From: an uncultured Saprospiraceae bacterium
Lineage (GTDB): Bacteria > Bacteroidota > Bacteroidia > Chitinophagales > Saprospiraceae
Direction: 5' to 3'
Assembly (NCBI GenBank): GCA_937950315.1
Contig: CALFDU010000013.1
Location: forward strand, 29,728 to 93,727
DNA length: 64,000 nt
Made by a program: the position numbers and the translations under genes. Under the pieces are notes generated by a model. The model was given only the letters and a program-made list of their open reading frames with translations. It ran no database searches and was not told where the DNA came from. Below, piece by piece: positions 54,368 to 64,000 of this stretch (the stretch's first letter is position 1; the number at the start of each line of letters is the position of its first letter).

Positions 54368-57300
54368 ATGAATCTGAAATATCATCTGATTGCAGCGCTT
54401 TTGCTCATTATTAACCCCATGAGTAAAATGGACGCGCAAGCTGTGGTTGCTTTTAATGAAGTTAGCACCAATGTACAGCGCGCGCAATTGCACAATGCTG
54501 TAAGTGCTCAACTCAAAACAGATTTTATTGAAAAAATAAAATCATCTCAAGACGAAACAATTTCTTTGGTACTTCCAGATGAAAATGGTAATCCGTTGTT
54601 GATTGACTTTGTCTCATATGAAATCCTATCTGATGATTTTAGATTGACAGATCAGACGGGCAAGTCTTATAAGTTTGACAAGCCTGAATTTTACAAAGGT
54701 AGCCTGAAGGACGGTTCAGGATTTGCGACGATGACCGTTTTTGAAGATCGGATAAGTGCCGTTTTATCTATAGAAGGACATGGCAATGTGCATATTGCTC
54801 AAGATAAAGAAAGTAAAAATCCATTTGAATATTGGATATACAATGACCAAGATTGGAAAGAAGAAATTCCATTTGAATGTCACACCAAAGAAGAAGATCA
54901 CAATCCTATCCCAAAGGAAGCCCCCTCTGATTTGCGATCCGTAGATCAGTGCGTGGAGGTCTATCTCGAAGCCGATTTTATTATGTTTCAAGATTATGGT
55001 TCGACGCAGGATGTCATGGATTATCTAACGGAAGTGTGGGTGCATGTGGCGGCTCTTTTTGAAGTTGAAGAAATCACAGTTAATATCTCAGAAATTTTTG
55101 TGTGGACAACCAACGACCCGTATAGCGATACAAATGGAGGAAATGCATTGATCGATTTCATGAATTTCAGGACTAGCTACAACGGAGACATTGCTCACTT
55201 GGTTACCACCAATGATGGAAACCTTGGAGGAATCGCTTTTGTAGATGTCTTATGCACCGATGCAGGTTATGGGTTTAGTAATATTACCAACAACTTCAGC
55301 CTATTGCCCAATTATTCTTGGACCATCAATGTGCTGGCTCATGAGATAGGTCACCAATTGGGTTCATATCATACACATAGTTGTCTATGGCCTAGCGGTC
55401 CCATTGATGATTGTGCTCCTACAGAAAATGGCCCCTGCAATCCAGGACCTACTCCTACCAATGGCGGAACCATCATGAGTTATTGCCATCTAACTGGATT
55501 TGGTATCGATTTTAACAATGGTTTTGGCCCTATACCAGGCGATCGAATCCGAGCTCAAGTTGCTGCTGCTACTTGTCTTACTGTTTGTGATCCTAATGGC
55601 GGTGGTGCCCCAACAGCAGATTTTACTTTCGATTATATTAGTCCATGTCAAGTAGGAGCTGTTTCGTTTGCGGATAATTCAAGTGGCAATCCATCTACTT
55701 ATTCATGGCAATTTGAAGGCGGAATTCCTGGTACCTCTCAGGATGAAACACCAGTGGTTCAATATCTTGCTTCCGGTGAATTCTCTGTAACCTTGACAGT
55801 AACAAATGCCAATGGGATAGATTCAGAAATAAAAAATGACATAATCGTTATTCAGGATGATCCGATTGTTTCATCTTCATTTTCTGTTCCCAATGATCCC
55901 AATACTTTTGAGTTTGTTGGGTCGGGTGTCGGAATCAATACTTGGAATTGGGATTTTGGAGATGGGAATAGCTCATCTTTACAATCTCCAACGCATACTT
56001 ATGCACAAAATGGTAGTTATGACGTGGTGCTCACGGGTACCAATGATTGTGGAACGGCCCAAGATATCTTTTCGGTTAGTGTGGACCTTCCACCAGTTGC
56101 TGCTTTTAGTCAAAACAAGACTGAAGGTTGTGCGCCTCTTTCGATCAACTTCCTAGATCAATCGCAGAATAATCCAACAGAATATACATGGCAATTGTTG
56201 GGGGGATCTCCGGCAAGTTCGACATTTCATAGTCCATTTGTGACCTACCAGACGCCAGGAGTTTATGATGTAATTCTTCAAGTGAGTAATTCATCTGGTA
56301 CAGATGTAGAGGTCAAGCAAAATCTTATTACCGTGGAGGCAGGACCTATTGCCAATTTTATCAGTTCTACCAATGGCGCAACTGTAACATTTACCAACAC
56401 TGGATTTAACTTTAATTCAATAGAGTGGGACTTTGGTGATGGTACAACAAGTTTTATTGAGGACCCAGTGCACACTTTTGGTAGCAATGGAACCTTTGTG
56501 GTTACCCAGACGGTAGAAAATGATTGTGGATTTGCTGATATTAAAATGAACATAACCATCAATGCATATCCAGAGCCTAGCTTTACGGTAAGCTCCGACA
56601 GTGGTTGCATACCTCATTTGGTGAACTTTAACAACACCAGTATCAATACAACATTTGTCACTTGGCAATTCCCTGGAGGAACCCCAGAAACTACCTCGGC
56701 GTCAAGCCCAGATGTGATTTATGAGACGCCAGGAGTGTATGATGTAACTATGATTGTTGCCAATGGTTTTGGCAATGCGACAGAAACATTTGATCAGGTT
56801 ATTACGGTTGGTGCTGAGCCCGAGGCGGCTTTTGATTATGAAGCCATTGGTTTGTCCTTTAGTTTCGAAAATCAATCTTTGTTTGGTGATAGTTATGTGT
56901 GGAGTTTTGGGGATGGGTCTATAAGTGCAGAAGAGAATCCGGAGCATACTTTTGCTTCTGAAGGAACCTATGAGGTAAGCCTTGAAGTGACAAGTGCCTG
57001 TGGTACGGATATATTAACAAACACGATTACGATATTCAATCTGCCTTCGGTGTCGATTGAGACAGGGCAAAGAGAATTTTGTGCAGGTGACCCAATTAAT
57101 TTTACGACAACACTATCGGATAATATTACAGATTTCTTGTGGACCCTTACAGGTCCTGAAACGATCACTTCAGATGAAGAAGATCCAGTATTTATTTTAA
57201 CTGAGCCAGGGAATTATGATGTTAGACTGGAAGTGTCTAATCCTGAAGGATCCGATGTTGAATTCTTGCCGGGGTATTTGATTATAAGAGATGAGCCCGT

Positions 57301-60300
57301 GGTTGATTTTGATTATACAGTCAATATTCTTCAGGTAAATTTCCAATCGCAAATCAGTTTGGCTACATCGGTTTTGTGGTCTTTTGGCGATGGTAATACA
57401 AGTAGCAATTTTAATCCTTTGCACAATTACGCCAGCAATGGTGAATATCTTGTTTCGCTTACAGCCATCAATGATTGTGGTGCGACAAGTTTTAGTCAGA
57501 CGATTACTGTTGATCAACTCACCTTTGCCAATTTTACAGCAGATCAAACTTCTTTTTGTCAAGGAGAGTTTGTTCAGTTTGAGAATAATTCTACCATGAG
57601 TAGCAATGAGTTTTTGTGGTCATTTCCTGGAGGGTCACCTTCTAGTTCCACAGAGGAGAACCCTATGGTGTTTTATGACGAACCAGGAGTGTATGATGTG
57701 AGCTTGTTTGTGAATAACGGAATTACCGAAGATGAAGTGATTTTTAATGATTTTATTCAGGTAGATGCAAGTGAGCCATTTGAAATACAAAATGCACCCT
57801 TGATAGCAAACGTGCCGACCAATATCCGCTTTAACTTTAACAACAACATTCCAGGAGAATATATGTGGGATTTTGGTGATGGAGGGTCAAGTACGGTTTC
57901 TTCACCGGTTTATCAATATGACGATGAAGGAAGTTATGAAGTAAGCTTGAATTTTAATAACAGTTGTTTTGAACTGGACACTACATTTATCTTGGATGTG
58001 TATTCAAGGCCTGAGCCAGCATTTGCTGTCAACAACAATGAGGGATGTGTTCCATTTTCCATAGTAATTGATAATCAGAGTTCAAATAATTATACAGAAA
58101 TAGAATGGACTGCTCCTGGTTCAGTAGAACAAGTATCAGATCTTGATACTCCATTTTTCACGTATTTAAATCCAGGAGAATACGATATTACATTGAGGTT
58201 GATCAATCCACTTTTTGAAAGAAGTGTGACCATAGAAAATGCAGTGAATATCATTGATGTACCAAGTGCTAATTTTGGGCTGGATGCCAATGGCTTCGAT
58301 GTTGCTTTCAATGACGAATCATTGTATAATTCAAGCCAAACTTGGGATTTTGGAGATGGAAATACGAGTATTGCACAGAATCCCTCTCATACTTATGCAG
58401 CAGAAGATAGCTATCTAGTGACGCTAGTGGCAAGGAATGTGTGTGGAAGAGATACTTTGACAGAAGTATTTAATTTATTCAGTCCCCCGACTGCGAGTTT
58501 TGAAAGCAGTGATCGAGAGGTGTGTAGACCAGCAAGCGTTGCATTCCAAAACAATTCAAGTGACAATGCACTTGATTATGAATGGATTTTTGAGGGAGCT
58601 CAGACGACCAATTCAAGCATGAAAAATCCTGTTGTGGCATATGATGAAGTAGGAATTTATGATGTTACCTTGATTGTGCATAATCCATTATTTTCGGATA
58701 CAATGTTGCTCCAGAATTACATAACTGTGAATGATGTAGCAGAGACCAATTTTACATTTACGCAATCTGGTCTTGAGTTTGATTTTACAAATTTAAGTGT
58801 GAATGCAGATAGTTATCAGTGGGATTTTGGAGATGGAAACATTAGTGTGGATGTGAATCCATCACATGAATATACAGTGCCTGGAAATTATTTTGTAAGT
58901 CTTACCACGGTCAATCAATGTGGGGCTGCAGCGATCAGTATTCCCGTTGAAGTGAGGGCAGTGCCTTCAGCCAATTTTTCAGTAAATCTATTGCAGCAAT
59001 GCCAAGGATCTACATTTACTTTTTTCAACTTGAGTGATGAAGAGACCACAGATTATGAATGGTCTTTTCCTGGATCCACCGTTCCTAGTTCGACAGAAGA
59101 AGCGCCAACTGTTATTTACAATACGCCAGGTTTTTACGATGTGCGTTTGATTGCGCATTCGGCTTTTGGTTCGGATACTTTGGAATTTTTGAATTATATA
59201 GAAGTGCAGGATTTTCCAGTAGCTTTGTTTGACACTGAGTTGATAGGGAATGAGATACATGTCACGAATAATTCGATAGGTGCTGATAACTTTTTGTGGA
59301 CTTTAGGTAGTCAATCAACGGTTGATCCAAATCCGATATTTACGGTTGATAGTAATGGAGAGGTGATGATTGCATTATCGGCAAGCAATACTTGTGGAAC
59401 ATCTGAGCAGGTTCAGACGATTACGATCAATGCATTACCGACGATTGATTTTACTTTGACAGAACGAGTTTGTATCGGAGAGGTGATTCGTCTTGAGAGC
59501 CTTTCGGCAAATGTAGAATCGCTTACTTGGTATATAAATGATGAACTGGTAGGAAGTGGGGTAGATCCTGTCTTGGAGATAACATTGGATGAAGCAGGAA
59601 TTTATGATGTGCTTTTGGTGGGTGTAAATGAATTTGGACAATCGGAATTGAGAAGAGAAGATGTATTACAAGTGGTGGGAGCACCCATTGCTGATTTTGA
59701 ATTTTCGTTTTTCGGTGACCAGATATTGTTTACAGACTTAAGCCAAGATGCGATAGATTATTTCTGGGATTTTGGTGATGGATTTATCTCCATTACAGGG
59801 GGAGACCAATTTCACAAATTTGCGGAAGCGGGAATCTATGAAGTCCAATTGATGGTAGAAAATGAATGTGGGTCTGATATTATTGTACTGTCGGTAGATG
59901 CCAATATATTGTTGCCACAACCTTTGTTTTTTAGTAACAACGATTTGTGTGTTCCGACTACATTGGATATCAACAATGAAACGATAGGAGATGTGTCAAA
60001 TTGGTTTTGGCGCTTGACTGGGCCAGATACTTTGGAGAGTAACTTGGAGACGCCTGTCTTTGATTTGGAGTTGCCCGGTACTTATGATTTGTTTATAGAA
60101 TTTAGCAATCAATTTGGCGGATCATCGGAGTTTTTTGAATCTTATGTGGTTGTCGAAGATGTACCCGATGGCGAAGTAGGCTTAACAGTAGATGGCTTGA
60201 ATTTGATATACGGCAATGTGGATGCAAGTAATGATGAATATCTCTGGGATTTTGGTGATGGTAATGATGCCATGTTGAAAAGTGGAGTTCACACATTTGC

Positions 60301-60676
60301 GGAAGCGGGAACATACAACATAGTCCATACTGCGTCGAATTTCTGTGGAGAATCAGTCTATAATGAAACTATAAACGTAGAGCAAACGAGAGTCAATGAT
60401 GAGGAAGTGATCGAGTCTTTGATTGTTGTGGACAATCTAACCGTTGGTGATCCAATCATTGAGATAACAGGTTATATATCAGAGCCTTATGAGTTACACG
60501 TACTGGATAATCTCGGGAGATTGATCAGAATCTTTGAACAACCACCACTAAATGGTGTCTCCAGGATTCCTTTGTCCTTAGAGCCTCATAATGTCAAAAC
60601 GGTTGTTCAAGCAACCTATCACGTATGGGTTAAAGCATTGGATGGATCTAAAAGTGTAAGCTTCATCAAGTTTTAA
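54368..60676 (+). CDS. Giant secreted metalloprotease with 20 PKD-type domains and T9SS type A tail
   Basis: A 2102-residue protein. After a signal peptide (about 1-24, ending K-M-D-A-Q-A) there is a pro-region and a metzincin-type domain with H325-E-I-G-H-Q-L-G-S-Y-H335 (HExxHxxGxxH) and a Met-turn M-S-Y-C near 373, as in reprolysin-like (M12B-type) proteases. From about residue 414 to 2005 there are 20 PKD-type Ig domains of about 80 residues. They are arranged as ten pairs in which the odd domain carries a Cys near its start and 'P-G-x-Y-D-V', and the even domain carries 'W-D-F-G-D-G' and ends in 'N-x-C-G'. The last ~95 residues resemble a T9SS type A tail. It should be a secreted or surface protease with a long stalk. 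The substrate is unknown. Confidence 0.93.
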   Translation: MNLKYHLIAALLLIINPMSKMDAQAVVAFNEVSTNVQRAQLHNAVSAQLKTDFIEKIKSSQDETISLVLPDENGNPLLIDFVSYEILSDDFRLTDQTGKSYKFDKPEFYKGSLKDGSGFATMTVFEDRISAVLSIEGHGNVHIAQDKESKNPFEYWIYNDQDWKEEIPFECHTKEEDHNPIPKEAPSDLRSVDQCVEVYLEADFIMFQDYGSTQDVMDYLTEVWVHVAALFEVEEITVNISEIFVWTTNDPYSDTNGGNALIDFMNFRTSYNGDIAHLVTTNDGNLGGIAFVDVLCTDAGYGFSNITNNFSLLPNYSWTINVLAHEIGHQLGSYHTHSCLWPSGPIDDCAPTENGPCNPGPTPTNGGTIMSYCHLTGFGIDFNNGFGPIPGDRIRAQVAAATCLTVCDPNGGGAPTADFTFDYISPCQVGAVSFADNSSGNPSTYSWQFEGGIPGTSQDETPVVQYLASGEFSVTLTVTNANGIDSEIKNDIIVIQDDPIVSSSFSVPNDPNTFEFVGSGVGINTWNWDFGDGNSSSLQSPTHTYAQNGSYDVVLTGTNDCGTAQDIFSVSVDLPPVAAFSQNKTEGCAPLSINFLDQSQNNPTEYTWQLLGGSPASSTFHSPFVTYQTPGVYDVILQVSNSSGTDVEVKQNLITVEAGPIANFISSTNGATVTFTNTGFNFNSIEWDFGDGTTSFIEDPVHTFGSNGTFVVTQTVENDCGFADIKMNITINAYPEPSFTVSSDSGCIPHLVNFNNTSINTTFVTWQFPGGTPETTSASSPDVIYETPGVYDVTMIVANGFGNATETFDQVITVGAEPEAAFDYEAIGLSFSFENQSLFGDSYVWSFGDGSISAEENPEHTFASEGTYEVSLEVTSACGTDILTNTITIFNLPSVSIETGQREFCAGDPINFTTTLSDNITDFLWTLTGPETITSDEEDPVFILTEPGNYDVRLEVSNPEGSDVEFLPGYLIIRDEPVVDFDYTVNILQVNFQSQISLATSVLWSFGDGNTSSNFNPLHNYASNGEYLVSLTAINDCGATSFSQTITVDQLTFANFTADQTSFCQGEFVQFENNSTMSSNEFLWSFPGGSPSSSTEENPMVFYDEPGVYDVSLFVNNGITEDEVIFNDFIQVDASEPFEIQNAPLIANVPTNIRFNFNNNIPGEYMWDFGDGGSSTVSSPVYQYDDEGSYEVSLNFNNSCFELDTTFILDVYSRPEPAFAVNNNEGCVPFSIVIDNQSSNNYTEIEWTAPGSVEQVSDLDTPFFTYLNPGEYDITLRLINPLFERSVTIENAVNIIDVPSANFGLDANGFDVAFNDESLYNSSQTWDFGDGNTSIAQNPSHTYAAEDSYLVTLVARNVCGRDTLTEVFNLFSPPTASFESSDREVCRPASVAFQNNSSDNALDYEWIFEGAQTTNSSMKNPVVAYDEVGIYDVTLIVHNPLFSDTMLLQNYITVNDVAETNFTFTQSGLEFDFTNLSVNADSYQWDFGDGNISVDVNPSHEYTVPGNYFVSLTTVNQCGAAAISIPVEVRAVPSANFSVNLLQQCQGSTFTFFNLSDEETTDYEWSFPGSTVPSSTEEAPTVIYNTPGFYDVRLIAHSAFGSDTLEFLNYIEVQDFPVALFDTELIGNEIHVTNNSIGADNFLWTLGSQSTVDPNPIFTVDSNGEVMIALSASNTCGTSEQVQTITINALPTIDFTLTERVCIGEVIRLESLSANVESLTWYINDELVGSGVDPVLEITLDEAGIYDVLLVGVNEFGQSELRREDVLQVVGAPIADFEFSFFGDQILFTDLSQDAIDYFWDFGDGFISITGGDQFHKFAEAGIYEVQLMVENECGSDIIVLSVDANILLPQPLFFSNNDLCVPTTLDINNETIGDVSNWFWRLTGPDTLESNLETPVFDLELPGTYDLFIEFSNQFGGSSEFFESYVVVEDVPDGEVGLTVDGLNLIYGNVDASNDEYLWDFGDGNDAMLKSGVHTFAEAGTYNIVHTASNFCGESVYNETINVEQTRVNDEEVIESLIVVDNLTVGDPIIEITGYISEPYELHVLDNLGRLIRIFEQPPLNGVSRIPLSLEPHNVKTVVQATYHVWVKALDGSKSVSFIKF

Positions 60677-60704
60677 AAGATTTTAATATGTTTTAGGCAT
60701 TCTA

Positions 60705-60736
60705 TTTGAAATTGAATGCGGAAGTTTTCATATTTG
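60705..60736 (+). promoter_or_regulatory. Possible Bacteroidota-type promoter of the SAM riboswitch/metH transcript
   Basis: TTTG (60705-60708) is followed after 20 bases by CATATTTG (60729-60736), one base off the TAnnTTTG element. The predicted start site would fall at about 60741, right at the beginning of the riboswitch aptamer, which supports the reading. Confidence 0.4.
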
Positions 60737-60836
60737 TGTCACTTATCGAGAAAGATGGAGGGAACAGGCCCTGTGAAATCTTGGCAACCAGCGCATGTAT
60801 GGTGCTAAATCCTGCCCGAAGAGGGAAAGATGACAG
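60737..60836 (+). promoter_or_regulatory. SAM-I (S-box) riboswitch upstream of metH
   Basis: The leader matches the SAM-I aptamer consensus in order: CTTATC at the 5' side, then GGAGGGA, GGCCC, TGAAA, GGCAACC, GGTGCTAAATCC, and a closing GATGA. Helices fit: P1 by 60743-60747 with 60829-60833 (one wobble), P2 by AAGAT (60752-60756) with ATCTT (60778-60782) and GGG with CCC, P3 by CCA (60788-60790) with TGG (60800-60802), P4 by CCT (60811-60813) with AGG (60822-60824). S-box elements bind S-adenosylmethionine and lower expression of methionine genes, which fits its place 73 bases before metH. Confidence 0.92.
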
Positions 60837-60872
60837 TAAATATGACATTTCACTGAACTTTTTTGTAACCGT

Positions 60873-60906
60873 TTTTTCTCGGATAAGTATAAATACACGA
60901 GAAGAA
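60873..60906 (+). promoter_or_regulatory. Hairpin just before the metH start, possible expression platform
   Basis: A 9-bp stem (60873-60881 with 60898-60906, one wobble) with a 16-base loop ends two bases before the ATG. There is no T-run after it, so it would hinder ribosome binding rather than terminate transcription. Confidence 0.5.
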
Positions 60907-60908
60907 AT

Positions 60909-63900
60909 ATGGATATACAAACAGCCGCTAAAAAAAGAATTCTAGTACTCGATGGCGCCATGGGTACGATGATTCAAAGACTCAACTTCACAGAAGAAGA
61001 CTATCGAGGAGAGAGGTTTAAAGACTATGATTCTCCCTTGCAAGGGAACAATGATCTATTGTCATTGACACAGCCTGAGGCTATCGCAAAAATTCACAGA
61101 CAATATCTTGAAGCTGGTGCTGATATATTGGAGACAAACACGTTTAACTCCAACTCCATTTCCATGGAGGATTACAATATGCAAGACTTGGTCTATGAGA
61201 TCAATAAAGCTTCTGCAGAGTTGGCAAAAAAGGAGGTTTTGGCAATGAATGCTATTACACCGGATAAGCCAAGATATGTTGCGGGGTCTATCGGTCCTAC
61301 CAACAGAACGGCGTCCTTGTCACCGGATGTAAATGATCCTGGATTCCGCGCAGTGAGCTTTGATGATTTGTTCAATGCTTATTACGAGCAGATAACAGGA
61401 TTGGTTGATGGAGGGTGTGACTTATTGTTGATAGAAACCATCTTCGACACTTTGAATGCCAAGGCTGCACTTTATGCTGCTCAAAAATACATGGAAGACA
61501 AAGATGTAATCCTTCCCGTGATGATTTCAGGGACGATTACCGATGCCAGTGGAAGGACATTGTCTGGACAAACGGCAGAGGCATTTGCTATTTCGATGTC
61601 ACATTTTCCATTGTTTTCGATTGGCTTTAACTGTGCGCTTGGTGGTGATCAGTTGATGCCATATGTACAGACCGTTTCAGAAAAAAGTGAGTTTAATATT
61701 TCTGCCCATCCAAATGCAGGATTGCCCAATGAGTTTGGAGCCTATGATCAGAGCCCTGAAGCAATGGCGGAAATTTTAGAAGGTTACTTTGAAAGAGGAA
61801 TATTGAACGTAGTTGGTGGCTGCTGTGGTACTACACCAGATCACATCCGAGCTATAGCTGAAGCAGCATCTCATCATCAACCACGGTTGGCAGAAAAGGC
61901 TCCAAAATTGTTGACACTTAGTGGACTTGAGCCTTTGGTGGTGCGGCCAGAAACCAACTTAATCAATGTCGGAGAGCGAACCAATGTGGCTGGATCAAGA
62001 GCATTTTTGCGAATGATTAAGAATGGTGAGTTTGAAAAAGCTTTGACAGTAGCAAAGGATCAAGTTGAAGGCGGTGCCCAGATTTTGGATGTAAATATGG
62101 ACGACGGGTTGATTGATGGGGTAGAAAGTATGCGTATTTTCTTAAACTTAATTGCATCAGAACCAGATATCTGCAGAATCCCAATTATGATCGATTCATC
62201 CAAGTGGGAAATTATAAAAACAGGATTGGAAACGATCCAAGGAAAAGGAATCGTGAACTCGATCAGTCTGAAGGAAGGTGAGGATGAGTTCAGAGAGCAT
62301 GCCAATGAGATATTGAAGTATGGAGCTGCTGTGATTGTGATGGCCTTTGATGAGACAGGGCAAGCGGATTCATATGAAAGAAGGATTGAAATTTGTAAGC
62401 GATCATATGATATCTTGGTTGACGAAATAGGCTTTCCTCCTACAGACATTATTTTTGATCCCAACATCTTCCCAGTTTGTACAGGGATGGATGAACATAA
62501 AAACAATGCTGTTGATTTTTTCAGAGGAACAAAATGGATTAAGGAAAACTTGCCTCATGCAAAAGTAAGTGGTGGAGTGAGTAATGTATCTTTTTCTTTT
62601 AGAGGAAATAATACAGTGAGAGAAGCCATGCACTCCGTGTTTTTGTACCACGCAGTGAAGGCAGGAATGGATATGGCAATTGTAAATCCTGGTATGCTTG
62701 AAGTGTATGAAGAGATAGAGCCAACCTTGCGTGAACTTGTAGAGGATGTGATTTTGAATAGAAATGATGAGTCTGAAGAGAAATTGATTGAGCTTGCGGA
62801 ATCGTTGAAAGGAACTAAGAAGATTTCTGCGGAGAAAGTGTTGGAGTGGAGAGGAGGAACAGTCGAAGAAAGACTGAGTCATAGTCTGGTGAAGGGGATC
62901 AATGAGTTTATTGAGCAAGATGTAGAAGAGGCAAGAGTAAAATATGATTCACCACTTGAGGTGATTGAAGGCCCATTGATGGATGGGATGAATGTAGTAG
63001 GAGATCTGTTTGGAAGTGGAAAAATGTTTTTGCCACAGGTGGTAAAATCTGCAAGAGTGATGAAGCAAGGAGTAGCATATCTTACCCCGTTTCTTGAGGA
63101 ATCGAAAGGCAAAAGATCATCAGCAGGTAAGATATTGATGGCTACCGTAAAAGGGGATGTTCATGATATCGGGAAAAACATTGTGTCAGTAGTGTTGGCA
63201 TGTAACAACTATGAGATTGTCGATCTCGGAGTGATGGTCCCAATGCACGATATACTCGCCAAGGCCAAGGAGCACGAGGTGGATATGATCGGTTTGAGTG
63301 GATTGATAACACCTTCACTAGATGAAATGGTGAAAGTAGCCAAGGAGATGGAGCGTCAAGAAATGAAAATGCCTTTATTGATAGGAGGTGCTACAACGTC
63401 AAGATTGCATACAGCGGTGAAAATCGATCCAGTATATAGTGGTCCTGTGATTCATGTATTGGATGCTTCCAAAAGTGTGCCTGTGGCAAGTAGTTTGATC
63501 AGTAACAAATCAAGAAAGGATACCATCGCCGGTTTTAAATCAGAGTACGAAGGAATGCGTGAGAAATATATGTCTGGGTCAAACTCAAAAACATTCCAGT
63601 CTATTGAATCATGCAATGAAAATAAAACAAAAATTGATTGGGATTCAACAGAAATCACCAAGCCAACTTTTACTGGATTGAGGCGTTTTCAAAATGCAGA
63701 CATTTCAGAAATTGCCAAGTACATTGATTGGACTCCATTTTTTGCGACATGGATGTTGAAGGGTAAATTCCCAAATATTCTAACAGATGAAGTTGTAGGT
63801 GAAGAAGCTACCAAATTATATGATGATGCTCAAGCATTGTTGAAGAAGATTGTCGATAATAAATTGTTGCAAGCCGAAGGAATCATCGCATTCTTTCCTG

Positions 63901-64000
63901 CCAATTCGACGGATAACAATATGATAGAGTTGTATCCTTCAGAAGAAAGGAAGAGTCCGTTTGCAGTATTTCCGCAATTGAGACAGCAGGGAAAAAAAGC
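60909..64000 (+). CDS. metH: Cobalamin-dependent methionine synthase, partial (runs off the window)
   Basis: MetH methylates homocysteine to methionine using B12 and methyl-tetrahydrofolate. From the ATG at 60909, 1030 codons are in the window (E. coli MetH is 1227). The homocysteine-binding module carries D-G-A-M-G-T at 16-21 and the zinc ligands Cys242 (F-N-C-A-L-G) and Cys305/Cys306 (G-G-C-C-G-T). The folate module begins with [11 protein letters not shown]. The B12 module contains D750-V-H-D-I-G755, with His752 as the cobalt ligand. The activation (SAM-binding) domain starts near 920 with W-T-P-F-F-A-T-W and is cut by the window edge. It sits under SAM-I riboswitch control. Confidence 0.97.
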   Translation, partial: MDIQTAAKKRILVLDGAMGTMIQRLNFTEEDYRGERFKDYDSPLQGNNDLLSLTQPEAIAKIHRQYLEAGADILETNTFNSNSISMEDYNMQDLVYEINKASAELAKKEVLAMNAITPDKPRYVAGSIGPTNRTASLSPDVNDPGFRAVSFDDLFNAYYEQITGLVDGGCDLLLIETIFDTLNAKAALYAAQKYMEDKDVILPVMISGTITDASGRTLSGQTAEAFAISMSHFPLFSIGFNCALGGDQLMPYVQTVSEKSEFNISAHPNAGLPNEFGAYDQSPEAMAEILEGYFERGILNVVGGCCGTTPDHIRAIAEAASHHQPRLAEKAPKLLTLSGLEPLVVRPETNLINVGERTNVAGSRAFLRMIKNGEFEKALTVAKDQVEGGAQILDVNMDDGLIDGVESMRIFLNLIASEPDICRIPIMIDSSKWEIIKTGLETIQGKGIVNSISLKEGEDEFREHANEILKYGAAVIVMAFDETGQADSYERRIEICKRSYDILVDEIGFPPTDIIFDPNIFPVCTGMDEHKNNAVDFFRGTKWIKENLPHAKVSGGVSNVSFSFRGNNTVREAMHSVFLYHAVKAGMDMAIVNPGMLEVYEEIEPTLRELVEDVILNRNDESEEKLIELAESLKGTKKISAEKVLEWRGGTVEERLSHSLVKGINEFIEQDVEEARVKYDSPLEVIEGPLMDGMNVVGDLFGSGKMFLPQVVKSARVMKQGVAYLTPFLEESKGKRSSAGKILMATVKGDVHDIGKNIVSVVLACNNYEIVDLGVMVPMHDILAKAKEHEVDMIGLSGLITPSLDEMVKVAKEMERQEMKMPLLIGGATTSRLHTAVKIDPVYSGPVIHVLDASKSVPVASSLISNKSRKDTIAGFKSEYEGMREKYMSGSNSKTFQSIESCNENKTKIDWDSTEITKPTFTGLRRFQNADISEIAKYIDWTPFFATWMLKGKFPNILTDEVVGEEATKLYDDAQALLKKIVDNKLLQAEGIIAFFPANSTDNNMIELYPSEERKSPFAVFPQLRQQGKK

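Noticed and set aside
54368..60676. Regularly spaced DNA similarity that could suggest a CRISPR-like or satellite repeat
   Set aside because: The periodicity comes from ~80-residue PKD domains in frame; the repeats are too long and too divergent at DNA level.
60706..60945. A 79-codon plus-strand ORF before metH
   Set aside because: It covers the SAM riboswitch and overlaps the metH start out of frame; the RNA element explains the conservation.
62060..62918. Minus-strand ORFs of 148 and 171 codons
   Set aside because: They are antisense to metH, whose reading frame and motifs are unmistakable.
1..64000. tRNA genes, IS elements or prophage
   Set aside because: No tRNA T-loop/acceptor pattern, no transposase or phage-type ORF, and no terminal inverted repeats were seen by eye; short tRNAs could be missed without a scan.

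Overview
The window reads as chromosomal DNA from a Bacteroidota bacterium, most likely a marine or environmental member of the Saprospiria (Lewinella/Saprospiraceae-like). The evidence is: seven proteins with a type A C-terminal sorting tail of the type IX secretion system (T9SS) and one with a type B (gliding-motility-associated) tail; large PKD, HYR-like and lamin-tail surface proteins; SDR-type L-threonine dehydrogenase paired with Kbl; BlaI/M56 regulation with a TonB-like tail; an ECF sigma factor beside a barrel protein; and few Shine-Dalgarno sites. Base composition is A+T-rich and even. I see no tRNA, rRNA, CRISPR array, transposase or prophage. The genus assignment is inference.

Layout. 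1-3.3 kb: the end of a membrane protein, an SDR oxidoreductase, a 63-residue membrane protein and recQ. 3.4-5.3 kb (minus): a GT39-type glycosyltransferase and an Smr-domain protein, nearly overlapping. 5.5-10.4 kb (minus): two tandem paralogous 'choice-of-anchor B' secreted proteins. 11-15.3 kb (minus): a small exported protein, a hotdog thioesterase, and a secreted protein made of ten Cys-containing repeats whose family I do not recognise. 15.7-25.8 kb (plus): two giant related secreted proteins, each ending in dockerin-like, cohesin-like and T9SS segments. 25.9-32.7 kb (minus): SDR, Crp/Fnr regulator, lamin-tail/OB-repeat secreted protein, CtlX-type hydrolase and a YhhQ-type queuosine-precursor transporter. 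32.7-37.9 kb (minus): a surface lipoprotein, an ECF sigma factor, and a protein with a cytoplasmic N-terminus, one TM helix, a long Asn/Ser/Thr linker and an outer-membrane barrel. The last looks like a dual-membrane-spanning anti-sigma factor. 38-43.3 kb (minus): M19 dipeptidase lipoprotein, BlaR1-like M56 protease, BlaI repressor, TPR protein and an alpha/beta hydrolase. 43.7-45.8 kb (minus): the threonine-to-glycine pair Kbl and SDR-type threonine dehydrogenase. 46-50 kb: a YbbA/YbbP-like ABC exporter divergent from a TesA-like esterase lipoprotein, the same arrangement as in E. coli. 50-54 kb: a T9SS type B protein, a SulP permease and a small outer-membrane barrel protein. 54.4-60.7 kb: a 2102-residue metalloprotease with twenty PKD-type domains in ten alternating pairs. 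60.7 kb to the end: a SAM-I (S-box) riboswitch followed by metH, which runs off the window.

How it works together. The window mixes ordinary metabolism and repair (recQ, metH, threonine catabolism, queuosine salvage) with a heavy load of surface and secreted proteins that would depend on a T9SS encoded elsewhere. Two envelope signalling modules are present: the ECF sigma/barrel pair and the BlaI/M56 pair. The best candidates for new biology are the sigma/trans-envelope-barrel module, the ten-copy Cys repeat protein, the dockerin-plus-cohesin giants, and the SAM riboswitch with a possible start-codon-sequestering hairpin.
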